From the NCBI RefSeq assembly GCF_013911645.1, contig NZ_JACESV010000002.1, positions 1,116,001-1,180,000 of the forward strand: a DNA stretch of 64,000 nt, read 5' to 3'. Within the stretch, counting starts at the first letter, position 1. Every line of letters begins with the position of its first letter. This DNA is from Allomuricauda sp. (GTDB taxonomy: Bacteria > Bacteroidota > Bacteroidia > Flavobacteriales > Flavobacteriaceae). Positions 31,813-38,646 of this stretch are shown here, piece after piece. The position numbers were made by a program, and so were the translations under genes. The notes under the pieces were generated by a model, which saw nothing but the letters and a program-made list of their open reading frames with translations, did not search any database and was not told where the DNA came from.

Positions 31813-33015
31813 ATGACTTTAGTTCACAATATAGCATGGGATGAAACAGTAAGGGTTGATAGAATCATAGATCATATCAAAGGTATAAAGAGTGGCCCGA
31901 CCGTAGTTTTTTTTGGAGGTATTCATGGGAACGAAACAGCAGGTGTTTTTGCCTTAAAAGCTGTTTTTAATGAAATCAGAACAAAAAAAATTGGCATAAG
32001 CGGCGAAGTTTATGCCATTTCTGGAAACTTGGGCGCTCTGGAAAGTAAGCAGCGTTTTCAAGATGAGGACCTGAACAGGATTTGGTTTCCAGAACGGATA
32101 AAACGTATAGTAGGGAATAAAGAAATCCATCATAACGAGGATAACGAACTGAACCAACTTTATCTTTTGGTGCAGGACATCCTTAAAAAGAGCAATCCCC
32201 CATTCTATTTTTTGGACCTTCATACCACATCGAGCGACACCTCACCTTTTATAGTCCTCAACGATAGTTTGCTGAACCGTACGTATACATCCAACTATCC
32301 ATTGCCCATTATCTTGGGGATAGAGGAGTACCTTAAAGGGGCTTTATTGAGCTATATTAATGAATTGGGCTATGTTTCTCTTGGTTTTGAAAGTGGACAA
32401 CATAATGATGGCGAAGCCATACAAAACAGCATTGAGTTTATTCGCTATTCCTTGGCATTGACCCAGTCCGTTGATTTTTCGGAACAGGAGAAGGAACGAT
32501 TAAGGAATAAAATAGCGGCATGGGGAACGGTATCGCATAAGTTTTACGAAATATACCATCAGTATGATATTGGTCCACAAACCACCTTTAAAATGTTTCC
32601 GGGCTTTGTCAATTTTCAAATAGTGCCAAAGGGTGAGAGTTTGGCACTTGTTGATGCCGTTGTGTTAAAAACGACCAAAAAACGACAGATTTTTATGCCC
32701 CTATACCAAAAACAAGGGAATGAGGGCTTTTATTTTATTAGACCCATACCTAAATTTTGGTTGTGGTTGTCCAAAAAATTAAGAAGGTTCAAAGTAGACC
32801 ATATTTTAGTGAAATTGCCCGGTGTGGAATGGGAAACGGATAAGAAAGATACCCTGATGGTTGACCAAAGGGTGGCCCGTTTTTTCACCAAATCCTTTTT
32901 TCACTTGTTGGGTTACAGGGCAAGAAAATTGGATAAAAACCATTTAGTGGCCAAAAATAGGGAGAGCGCATCAAAATCTGGGGAATATAAGGGTTCAGCT
33001 TGGTTCAAAAAATAA
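31813..33015 (+). CDS. Aspartoacylase/succinylglutamate desuccinylase-like zinc hydrolase
   Basis: The 400-residue protein has the AstE/AspA fold related to M14 carboxypeptidases. Zinc ligands are visible as H38 and E41 in GGIHGNETAG and H137 in FLDLHTTSS; the catalytic glutamate is probably in SLGFESGQHN. Such enzymes cleave N-acyl amino acids or amide bonds. The C-terminal half (about 240-400) is an extra domain typical of COG3608-type members, with a basic tail. Its start lies 2 bases after the ligase stop, so the pair is translated together; whether it degrades or trims the ligase product is unknown. Confidence 0.85.
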   Translation: MTLVHNIAWDETVRVDRIIDHIKGIKSGPTVVFFGGIHGNETAGVFALKAVFNEIRTKKIGISGEVYAISGNLGALESKQRFQDEDLNRIWFPERIKRIVGNKEIHHNEDNELNQLYLLVQDILKKSNPPFYFLDLHTTSSDTSPFIVLNDSLLNRTYTSNYPLPIILGIEEYLKGALLSYINELGYVSLGFESGQHNDGEAIQNSIEFIRYSLALTQSVDFSEQEKERLRNKIAAWGTVSHKFYEIYHQYDIGPQTTFKMFPGFVNFQIVPKGESLALVDAVVLKTTKKRQIFMPLYQKQGNEGFYFIRPIPKFWLWLSKKLRRFKVDHILVKLPGVEWETDKKDTLMVDQRVARFFTKSFFHLLGYRARKLDKNHLVAKNRESASKSGEYKGSAWFKK

Positions 33016-33042
33016 AAAAGGCCCAAGAAATTGACTTGGACC
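33014..33042 (-). terminator. Terminator after the tonB-like gene
   Basis: On the minus strand GGTCCAAG and CTTGGGCC form an eight-base-pair stem with one mismatch, followed by TTTTTT, beginning 13 bases beyond the stop at 33055. It also lies just behind the plus-strand hydrolase stop but has no U-run in that direction. Confidence 0.75.
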
Positions 33043-33054
33043 TATCTTCGGCTT

Positions 33055-33783
33055 TCAGTTTTGCATTACAAAGTTTATAGGTATGCTATACTTTACACTT
33101 ACTTTTTTTCCACGTTGTTCGCCTGGTTTTACTTTGGGCAAAGATGCAATAATACGTTCGGCCTCTTTTTCCAATAGCTTATCTGGGCCTCTTTTTTGTA
33201 TGCCGGCAACCCTGCCGCTTGAATCGATTACAAACTGTACGTGGACCCTGCCCGTTATGCCCATTTCCAAAGCCGATGGCGGATAATTGAAATTAGCTTT
33301 TATATGCTCCTGGACTTTTTGGTTAAAGCAATTTTTGCGTTCTGTTTGAGTTTGTAGATGTTCGCATCCAGGGAATACTGGAACATATTCAATTACTGCA
33401 AAGGGCACTACAACTTCTTCTTCCACTTCTTCCACTTCAACATCCTCAATTTTTACCACAACATCCTCGATATAGGTTTCTTGACTACTTTCGGTACTTT
33501 CAATTACGGTTTCTTTCACATCTTCCACATCCTCCACAATTTCAATTACATCAGGTGCAGATGGTGGGGGAGGGGGTGGTGCGGTCCTGATTATTTCGGT
33601 AATGGGTACATCTTCCTTAAGTTCGTCGGTTACCTGCACAACTTCCGAAACTTTGGATTCCTCTTCATAGAACTTTACTTCAAAGGATTGCCATATCATG
33701 AACAACACAGAAGTAAGTCCTATCATAAAATATAGACTGCTATTGCGTCCAATTTCTGCGTTTGGGTTCTTTTTTGGTTTCAT
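33055..33783 (-). CDS. TonB energy-transducer protein
   Basis: The 242-residue protein has an N-terminal membrane anchor (YFMIGLTSVLFMIWQSFEVKF), a linker rich in proline, valine and glutamate (PPPPPPSAPD and EDVEDV repeats), a PGCE-cysteine motif (FPGCEHLQTQTERKNC), and a C-terminal TonB domain (ALEMGITGRVHVQFVID ... YSIPINFVMQN). TonB couples the proton gradient from ExbB/ExbD to outer-membrane transporters; exbB/exbD-like genes lie at 52.6 kb. Its promoter has a Crp/Fnr-type site, suggesting that a particular uptake process is favoured at low oxygen. No TonB-dependent receptor is adjacent. Confidence 0.9.
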   Translation of the reverse strand: MKPKKNPNAEIGRNSSLYFMIGLTSVLFMIWQSFEVKFYEEESKVSEVVQVTDELKEDVPITEIIRTAPPPPPPSAPDVIEIVEDVEDVKETVIESTESSQETYIEDVVVKIEDVEVEEVEEEVVVPFAVIEYVPVFPGCEHLQTQTERKNCFNQKVQEHIKANFNYPPSALEMGITGRVHVQFVIDSSGRVAGIQKRGPDKLLEKEAERIIASLPKVKPGEQRGKKVSVKYSIPINFVMQN

Positions 33784-33805
33784 GACTGCTACTATTTAAC
33801 TATGT

Positions 33806-33848
33806 TAAAGGTAGCGTTCTCCAAAATCAGAAAATATGACAATGGTCA
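33806..33848 (-). promoter_or_regulatory. Crp/Fnr-type promoter of the tonB-like gene
   Basis: Palindrome TGACAATGGTCA (33837-33848), 23 bases, then the -7-like TACCTTTA (33813 to 33806, minus strand). The start is predicted near 33802, 19 bases before ATG 33783. Confidence 0.75.
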
Positions 33849-33939
33849 GGTTTGTATACAGGTTGAAACAGCTTTGTTTTCCGAATGACTGATATTTGTA
33901 TTAGGTAGGTATTATGGGCTAAATCATTTTTTGGCAGCA

Positions 33940-33951
33940 TGATGCTTGTCA
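33940..33951. promoter_or_regulatory. Orphan Crp/Fnr-type palindrome
   Basis: TGATGCTTGTCA fits the same pattern but no -7 element is seen 22-23 bases to either side. It lies about 92 bases upstream of the tonB site and may be an accessory site or a chance match. Confidence 0.35.
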
Positions 33952-33984
33952 TGGATTCCCCCTTTTTTAATAAAAGCTAGTTTT

Positions 33985-34953
33985 TTAAACAATTTTCTTT
34001 TTTTTGTTTTCCCAGATAAGGGCAGCGGCCCCGCAAATAGCGGCGGTTTTTCCCTCCATGCTGGAGTGTAGGAGTTTTACCTTTCCTTTGTACACATCCA
34101 AAAGGAAACCGTTAAAGTATTTTTCCAAAGGGGTCATCATCCATTTGCCACTATTGGTGAGGCCACCCATTAAAATAAATGCTTCGGGTTGGGTAAATGC
34201 CGTAAAGTTGGCCAACGCCTGAGCCATAATTCGAGCCGTGTAGTCAAAAGCTTTAAGGGCAATTTCGTCCCCTTCTTCCGCGGCTTGGGTAATGTCCTCC
34301 CCGTGGAGGTCGTTATAGGCGATGTCCCTAAACCTACTATTCACCAAATATTTGCTCTGCATATACATAACGGTTCGCTTTAATCCGGTTGCGGATACAT
34401 AAGCCTCCAGCCCGCCTTTTACGCCTAGTCCGGTCAACCTGCCATCTCCCATGGTCATGTCCACATGGCCCAATTCGCCTGCGAATCCATCATATCCATC
34501 AATAAGTTGGCCATTGGCCACTATTCCGGCGCCAAAACCTGTGCCAAGTGTAATTACAATAAAATCGGTCATGTTTTTTGCACCTCCAAATAGCATTTCG
34601 CCCAATGCGGCGGCACTGGCGTCGTTCATTATGCGAATGGGCATGTCCATTCTTTGTTTTAGGAGTTTAACCAAGGGAACGCTGCCTTTCCACACTAAGT
34701 TACTGGCATTCTCTATAGTTCCGTTTTTACTGGAAGCATTAGGGGCGCCGATACCGCAGCCTATTACATTGGCACGCTCTCCAAACTGCGCCAAAAGCTC
34801 ATCGGAAGTAGCTTTTATTTTATCAAGGTAAGCATCCAAGTTTGGGAATTCCTGAGTTCTAAAAAAAGTCTTTTCGTGGCATTCACCAGTTTCATCTACC
34901 AATCCGATTTTGGTTTTGGTTCCACCAATATCTATTCCGATTACTAAATCCAT
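33985..34953 (-). CDS. ROK family sugar kinase (glucokinase-like) lacking the zinc motif
   Basis: A 322-residue ROK protein. The phosphate-binding loops are present (GIDIGGTKTK at 6-15 and TLGTGFGAG at 135-143), as is the catalytic aspartate D111 in MNDASAA and H163 in AGELGHVDM. The usual zinc motif CxCGxxGCxE is gone: at 172-183 the sequence reads RLTGLGVKGGLEAY, with T174, L176 and G181 in place of the cysteines. Most likely a glucokinase or related hexokinase. ATG 34953 gives the family N-terminus; a GTG 12 bases earlier is possible. A sugar porter lies at 38.6 kb. Confidence 0.88.
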   Translation of the reverse strand: MDLVIGIDIGGTKTKIGLVDETGECHEKTFFRTQEFPNLDAYLDKIKATSDELLAQFGERANVIGCGIGAPNASSKNGTIENASNLVWKGSVPLVKLLKQRMDMPIRIMNDASAAALGEMLFGGAKNMTDFIVITLGTGFGAGIVANGQLIDGYDGFAGELGHVDMTMGDGRLTGLGVKGGLEAYVSATGLKRTVMYMQSKYLVNSRFRDIAYNDLHGEDITQAAEEGDEIALKAFDYTARIMAQALANFTAFTQPEAFILMGGLTNSGKWMMTPLEKYFNGFLLDVYKGKVKLLHSSMEGKTAAICGAAALIWENKKKKIV

Positions 34954-35072
34954 ATTTAAAGTCACATTATTTTACGGCTTTTAAATATAACTATTATGAA
35001 GGCAATAAAATAACCTCCTTGACTTTTATGACCGCTGATTTTTTGCTAATATCAAGGAAAATTTGAAAACCC

Positions 35073-35115
35073 TGACTTCTGTCATGTTTTAGATCATGGC
35101 ACGGTTCTACTTTTG
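35073..35115 (+). promoter_or_regulatory. Crp/Fnr-type promoter of usp (and probably pfk)
   Basis: Palindrome TGACTTCTGTCA (35073-35084), 23 bases, then a perfect -7 element TACTTTTG (35108-35115). The start is near 35119, 31 bases before ATG 35150. No -33 TTG lies at the correct distance, consistent with activator-dependent transcription. Confidence 0.82.
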
Positions 35116-35149
35116 AGTTCAAGAATTGAAATCATTAAATAAAATAGGT

Positions 35150-35941
35150 ATGAGCAGTTTAAATAAAATATTAATTCCGTTTGATTTTTCCGAGGCATCT
35201 GTAAACGCCTTGGAGTATGTGGTCAATTTTGTAGGTACAGAGAGAGCTATAAATATCTTGGGCCTTTATGTAGGCGTTATGCCCATTAGTGAATCCGATA
35301 GTGAAAAATTAAAGAGAGATTTTTTAAAAGTGTTGGACTCTTTCAATGTAAAATTGAAAGTGAACCCTGAATTCACAACCGATACCGGCGAAGTGATCAG
35401 CACTATTCTTTCTGCCCAAGAGAAGAGCAACGCAGATTTGATCATGATGGGCACTATGGGCGATAAAATTACGGATGAAGCCATTACAAACACATCGAAA
35501 TTGGTATTGGAGGCCAATTGCCCTGTAATATCAATCCCTTATGGAACCGCCATTAAAGAGCCCAAAAACATTGCCTTGGTAATGGGTGGCGAAAAAATTG
35601 ATGACAAGAGCGTCTTGGGAACACTATTGGAAGTTGCCAGAGCATTTGACGCCCGTGTCCATGTGCTTACCATTTATAAGGATTCCGTTTTTGATGAAGA
35701 AGCCATCAAAGAATCTAATGAAAATTTGTTGGAATACTATTTGGAACACTTTTATGCCGATCATACCTTCACTAAAAATGAAGATGTGGAACAAGGCATT
35801 TTGGATTACATCAACGAAAAAAACATTGACCTGTTGGCCATATTGCCCCGTAACCATGCCGAAAAAAGCTCACCTTCAGAAGGAAGATTGACAAAATTGT
35901 TGACCCTGCACTCCGAGATACCGGTATTGGCCCTGGATTAA
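35150..35941 (+). CDS. Universal stress protein, tandem domain
   Basis: A 263-residue protein with two Usp domains. The first begins MSSLNKILIPFDFSEASVNAL and keeps only part of the nucleotide signature (MGTMGDKITDEAITNTSKL); the second (about residues 140-263) ends IPVLALD. ATG 35150 is chosen over TTG 35126, which leaves almost no leader after the predicted start of transcription at 35119. This is the third Usp protein in the window with a Crp/Fnr-type promoter or operon. The phosphofructokinase gene follows after 79 bases. Confidence 0.9.
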   Translation: MSSLNKILIPFDFSEASVNALEYVVNFVGTERAINILGLYVGVMPISESDSEKLKRDFLKVLDSFNVKLKVNPEFTTDTGEVISTILSAQEKSNADLIMMGTMGDKITDEAITNTSKLVLEANCPVISIPYGTAIKEPKNIALVMGGEKIDDKSVLGTLLEVARAFDARVHVLTIYKDSVFDEEAIKESNENLLEYYLEHFYADHTFTKNEDVEQGILDYINEKNIDLLAILPRNHAEKSSPSEGRLTKLLTLHSEIPVLALD

Positions 35942-35954
35942 ATCTTTACCTTTG
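35927..35954 (+). promoter_or_regulatory. Possible separate promoter of phosphofructokinase
   Basis: A -33 TTG (35927-35929) and -7 TACCTTTG (35947-35954) are 17 bases apart, 66 bases before the GTG start at 36021. No Crp/Fnr-type palindrome precedes it, so it would give constitutive expression besides read-through from usp. Confidence 0.45.
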
Positions 35955-36020
35955 AAGATACTGTCGCTGCCGATAGATTCGCGCCACAGTTTGTCCGAAC
36001 ATCTTTAAGATTCAATAAAA

Positions 36021-37340
36021 GTGAACGATAACAATAGATTTTATATAGAAAGCTTGGGGGCGCCTCAGTATTCATCTCCACTTGAGCTCAGTACCGTTAA
36101 GGGAGACCGCATATTTAACTTTGTAAGTGAGTCGGATAGATTGGTGTTCGACCCATCGGTACAATATTACAATCAATGTTTAAATAATGGGGAGGCACCT
36201 CTTTGTATGGAAAAAGCAGGTCCAAGACAAAACATCTTTTTTGATGCCAAAAACACTACTGCTGCAATAGTTACCTGTGGTGGTCTTTGCCCGGGGATCA
36301 ACAATGTGATTCGTGGATTGGTAATGGCCCTGCACTATTTTTATGGGATCAAAAAAATTATTGGGATTCCCTATGGTTATGAAGGCCTAAATCCTGAAAA
36401 AGGACATGAGTTCGTGGAATTGACACCGGATAAGGTAAAGGATATCCATCAATTTGGGGGCACCTTTTTAGGCTCGTCCAGAGGTGGACAAGACGTGTCT
36501 GTAATGGTGGATACCCTTGAGAAAAACCATGTGGATATGCTATTTGCCATCGGAGGGGATGGAACTTTGAAGGGGGTAAATGCCATTGGTGAGGAAATTA
36601 CCAAAAGGAATGGCAAAATCAGTGTAGTGGGAATTCCAAAGACCATAGACAACGATATTGACCTAATTGATGAATCCTTTGGCTTTCAGACCGCTTTTGA
36701 CGTAGCGAGTCCCATTTTACGCGATGCCCATAATGAAGCTACAGGGGCTTACAATGGCATCTCCATTATCAAATTAATGGGCAGGGATAGTGGTTTTATT
36801 GCAGCTTCGGCCGCTTTGGCCATGCCCGTAGTTAATTTTGTACTGGTTCCGGAAATGGATTTTTCCCTTGAGGGTGAAGAAGGTTTCTTAAAAGTTTTGG
36901 AAAAGCGCCTACAAGAAAAAAAACATGCCGTTATTGTGGTGGCAGAAGGTGCGGGACAACAACTTTTTAAAGACAGAAAGATGGTAAAGGATGCATCGGG
37001 CAATGTACAGCACGAGGATATCGGTGTTTTCCTAAAGGAAAAAATCATAGCATATTTTAAAGGAAAAAGTCCAGTGACCATTAAGTACATCGACCCTAGC
37101 TATATTGTGCGGTGTGCTCCGGCCAACTCCAGCGATAGCGTTTATTGTAGTGGACTGGCCTATCATGCCGTGCACGGAGCCATGGCCGGAAAAACCAAGT
37201 TTGTTGCCAGTAGGATAAACAACCGTTATGTGTACTTGCCTGTTGCCGAAGTCACAAAAAAGAGAAAAAAAATTGATTTGGAAGGTGAGTTCTGGTTCTC
37301 CGTACTGCAAAGCACGGGTCAACCATTTTTCTTGGGATGA
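36021..37340 (+). CDS. pfkA: 6-phosphofructokinase, plant/trypanosomatid-like group
   Basis: The 439-residue enzyme phosphorylates fructose 6-phosphate in glycolysis. It is longer than bacterial PfkA (about 320) and has an N-terminal extension of about 90 residues before AAIVTCGGLCPGINNVIRG. The phosphoryl-donor motif is G178GDGT, glycine as in ATP enzymes, while P206-K207-TIDND has the lysine typical of pyrophosphate enzymes. This G/K combination is known from ATP-dependent group III members such as trypanosomatid PFK, so ATP is the likely donor but PPi cannot be excluded. The start is GTG 36021. It is probably in the usp transcript. Confidence 0.88.
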   Translation: MNDNNRFYIESLGAPQYSSPLELSTVKGDRIFNFVSESDRLVFDPSVQYYNQCLNNGEAPLCMEKAGPRQNIFFDAKNTTAAIVTCGGLCPGINNVIRGLVMALHYFYGIKKIIGIPYGYEGLNPEKGHEFVELTPDKVKDIHQFGGTFLGSSRGGQDVSVMVDTLEKNHVDMLFAIGGDGTLKGVNAIGEEITKRNGKISVVGIPKTIDNDIDLIDESFGFQTAFDVASPILRDAHNEATGAYNGISIIKLMGRDSGFIAASAALAMPVVNFVLVPEMDFSLEGEEGFLKVLEKRLQEKKHAVIVVAEGAGQQLFKDRKMVKDASGNVQHEDIGVFLKEKIIAYFKGKSPVTIKYIDPSYIVRCAPANSSDSVYCSGLAYHAVHGAMAGKTKFVASRINNRYVYLPVAEVTKKRKKIDLEGEFWFSVLQSTGQPFFLG

Positions 37341-37357
37341 GAATTGGTTTTTTAACT

Positions 37358-37399
37358 GACAATTGTCATTAAATTTTATCAATAGTAGTCATAGATTTG
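37358..37399 (+). promoter_or_regulatory. Crp/Fnr-type promoter of the hibernation factor gene
   Basis: Palindrome TGACAATTGTCA (37358-37369), 22 bases, then a perfect -7 element TAGATTTG (37392-37399). The start is near 37403, 18 bases before ATG 37421. Confidence 0.82.
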
Positions 37400-37420
37400 A
37401 GTATAATCAAAACAGTAATC

Positions 37421-37720
37421 ATGGAAGTACATGTTCAATATCAAAAGATGAAGACCAGCGAGTCGTTGACCCAATTATTAATGAAAAAACTGGAAAGTTT
37501 GGAGCAAAAATACAGTTGGTTGATCAAAGCCAATGTATTGTTTAAAACGGAAAACGATAAAACTGGAGAAGGCAAGATCTGTGAAATTGAACTGAGTGCT
37601 CCGGGACCGAGAATATTTGCCAAATCGGATACCGACGATTTTGAAAAATCCATGTCCCAAACCGTTGAGGATTTAAGAAGACAACTTGAAAAAAGACAAG
37701 CTACATTCGATACCCGTTAA
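37421..37720 (+). CDS. Ribosome hibernation factor, HPF/RaiA family
   Basis: A 99-residue protein matching the short HPF/RaiA family: MEVHVQYQKMKTSESLTQLL, a basic helix (KKLESLEQKYSWL), a central strand set around CEIELSAPGPRIFAKSDTDDFEKS and a terminal helix DLRRQLEKRQATF. These proteins bind the 30S subunit and block or dimerise idle ribosomes. The short form lacks the C-terminal dimerisation domain of long HPF, so 100S dimers would need another partner. ATG 37421 is used because the earlier TTG frame at 37397 lies inside the -7 element. Control by the Crp/Fnr-type site suggests ribosome shutdown at low oxygen. Confidence 0.83.
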   Translation: MEVHVQYQKMKTSESLTQLLMKKLESLEQKYSWLIKANVLFKTENDKTGEGKICEIELSAPGPRIFAKSDTDDFEKSMSQTVEDLRRQLEKRQATFDTR

Positions 37721-37768
37721 TAGAAATTAAGATCTTTGTTACATACAGATCTTTTAAAAAACACCAAA

Positions 37769-38395
37769 ATGAAACTTAAATTAATCGGCATAAGTTTATT
37801 GCTCCTAATGGGGTGCTCCTCAACCCGGTTGGTCAGCACTTGGAAGAACCCGGATATAGTGCTTTTTGATGCATATCAAGTATTGGTGGTGGGCATGTCA
37901 CAAGACGATAATACCAGAATGGAGTTTGAAACCAGATTTGCCGAGGCGTTGAAGGGTCAGGGAGTGGATGCCGTGCGAAGTATTGATCTTTTTGATGTGG
38001 AATTCACCTCTTCCAAAAGATCGGAAGAGGAATTGGCCGAGGTAGAACAGCAATTATTGGATAAGGGGTTCGATGCCATTCTGGTCACCAAAGTTGTTGG
38101 AACAGAGAACCGACGAACATTTAGGGAGCACATCAACGAAGTGGACAAAATGTTTGTGAGGTTCAGTACGGATTATTTGGAACATCAAGAAATCTATTAC
38201 GACCCCGAATACTATGATACCTTTAATATATACCATTCAGAGACCTCTCTCTACTGTATATGCATTGGAAAAGAGATAGAATTGATTTGGAGGGGCGAAG
38301 TGGATGTCACAGAACCCAACAATATAGAAAGGACCATAGACTCTTACATAAAGCTGGTGACAAAATCAATGGGAGAGGAAGATGTAATATTTTAA
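37769..38395 (+). CDS. Lipoprotein of unknown function
   Basis: A 208-residue protein with a lipoprotein signal peptide; the lipobox is LLMGC with C16 as the modified cysteine, followed by SSTRLVSTWKNPD. The mature part looks globular, with the Rossmann-like sequence YQVLVVGMSQDDNTRMEFETRF and a paired FDAILVTKVVG, resembling short lipoproteins with DUF4136-like or similar folds, but no family is claimed. ATG 37769 is chosen over ATG 37736 because it gives the clean signal peptide. It lies 48 bases after the hibernation factor and may share its transcript. Its last four bases overlap the stop of the small minus-strand gene. Confidence 0.72.
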   Translation: MKLKLIGISLLLLMGCSSTRLVSTWKNPDIVLFDAYQVLVVGMSQDDNTRMEFETRFAEALKGQGVDAVRSIDLFDVEFTSSKRSEEELAEVEQQLLDKGFDAILVTKVVGTENRRTFREHINEVDKMFVRFSTDYLEHQEIYYDPEYYDTFNIYHSETSLYCICIGKEIELIWRGEVDVTEPNNIERTIDSYIKLVTKSMGEEDVIF

Positions 38396-38541
38396 GAAGA
38401 TAGGCCGATTGCATCCAAGACTCCCAAAAAGTCCAACGCGATCAAAATTGGAATCGCTATCAATATTACAATCAACACAAAGACCATAATTCGTAAAAAA
38501 CCGACTATAAGTTTATTTCCAAAGCTAATTTCATCTGCCAT
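38392..38541 (-). CDS. Small membrane protein, 49 residues
   Basis: A short frame from ATG 38541 (MADEISFGNKLIVGFLRIMV) to TAA 38392 encodes 49 residues with one strong hydrophobic segment (about residues 18-38, VFVLIVILIAIPILIALDF) flanked by FLR on one side and a polar C-terminus. Composition is unlike random antisense frame and fits a single-pass small membrane protein. It overlaps the end of the convergent lipoprotein gene by four bases. No family is recognised; a separate transcript or translation has not been shown. Confidence 0.6.
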   Translation of the reverse strand: MADEISFGNKLIVGFLRIMVFVLIVILIAIPILIALDFLGVLDAIGLSS

Positions 38542-38646
38542 AATGGTGTAATTTCCATCAATTTAAGGAATTATTTGCGTATTTCCTTTATTGGATGGCT
38601 CACTATTCGATTAACTGATTGTTTTTAGCCGTATGCTGTAAACCAA

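Noticed and set aside
33855..33975. A frame of about 41 codons on the minus strand between tonB and the ROK gene
   Set aside because: It overlaps the Crp/Fnr-type palindromes and has no hydrophobic or conserved pattern.
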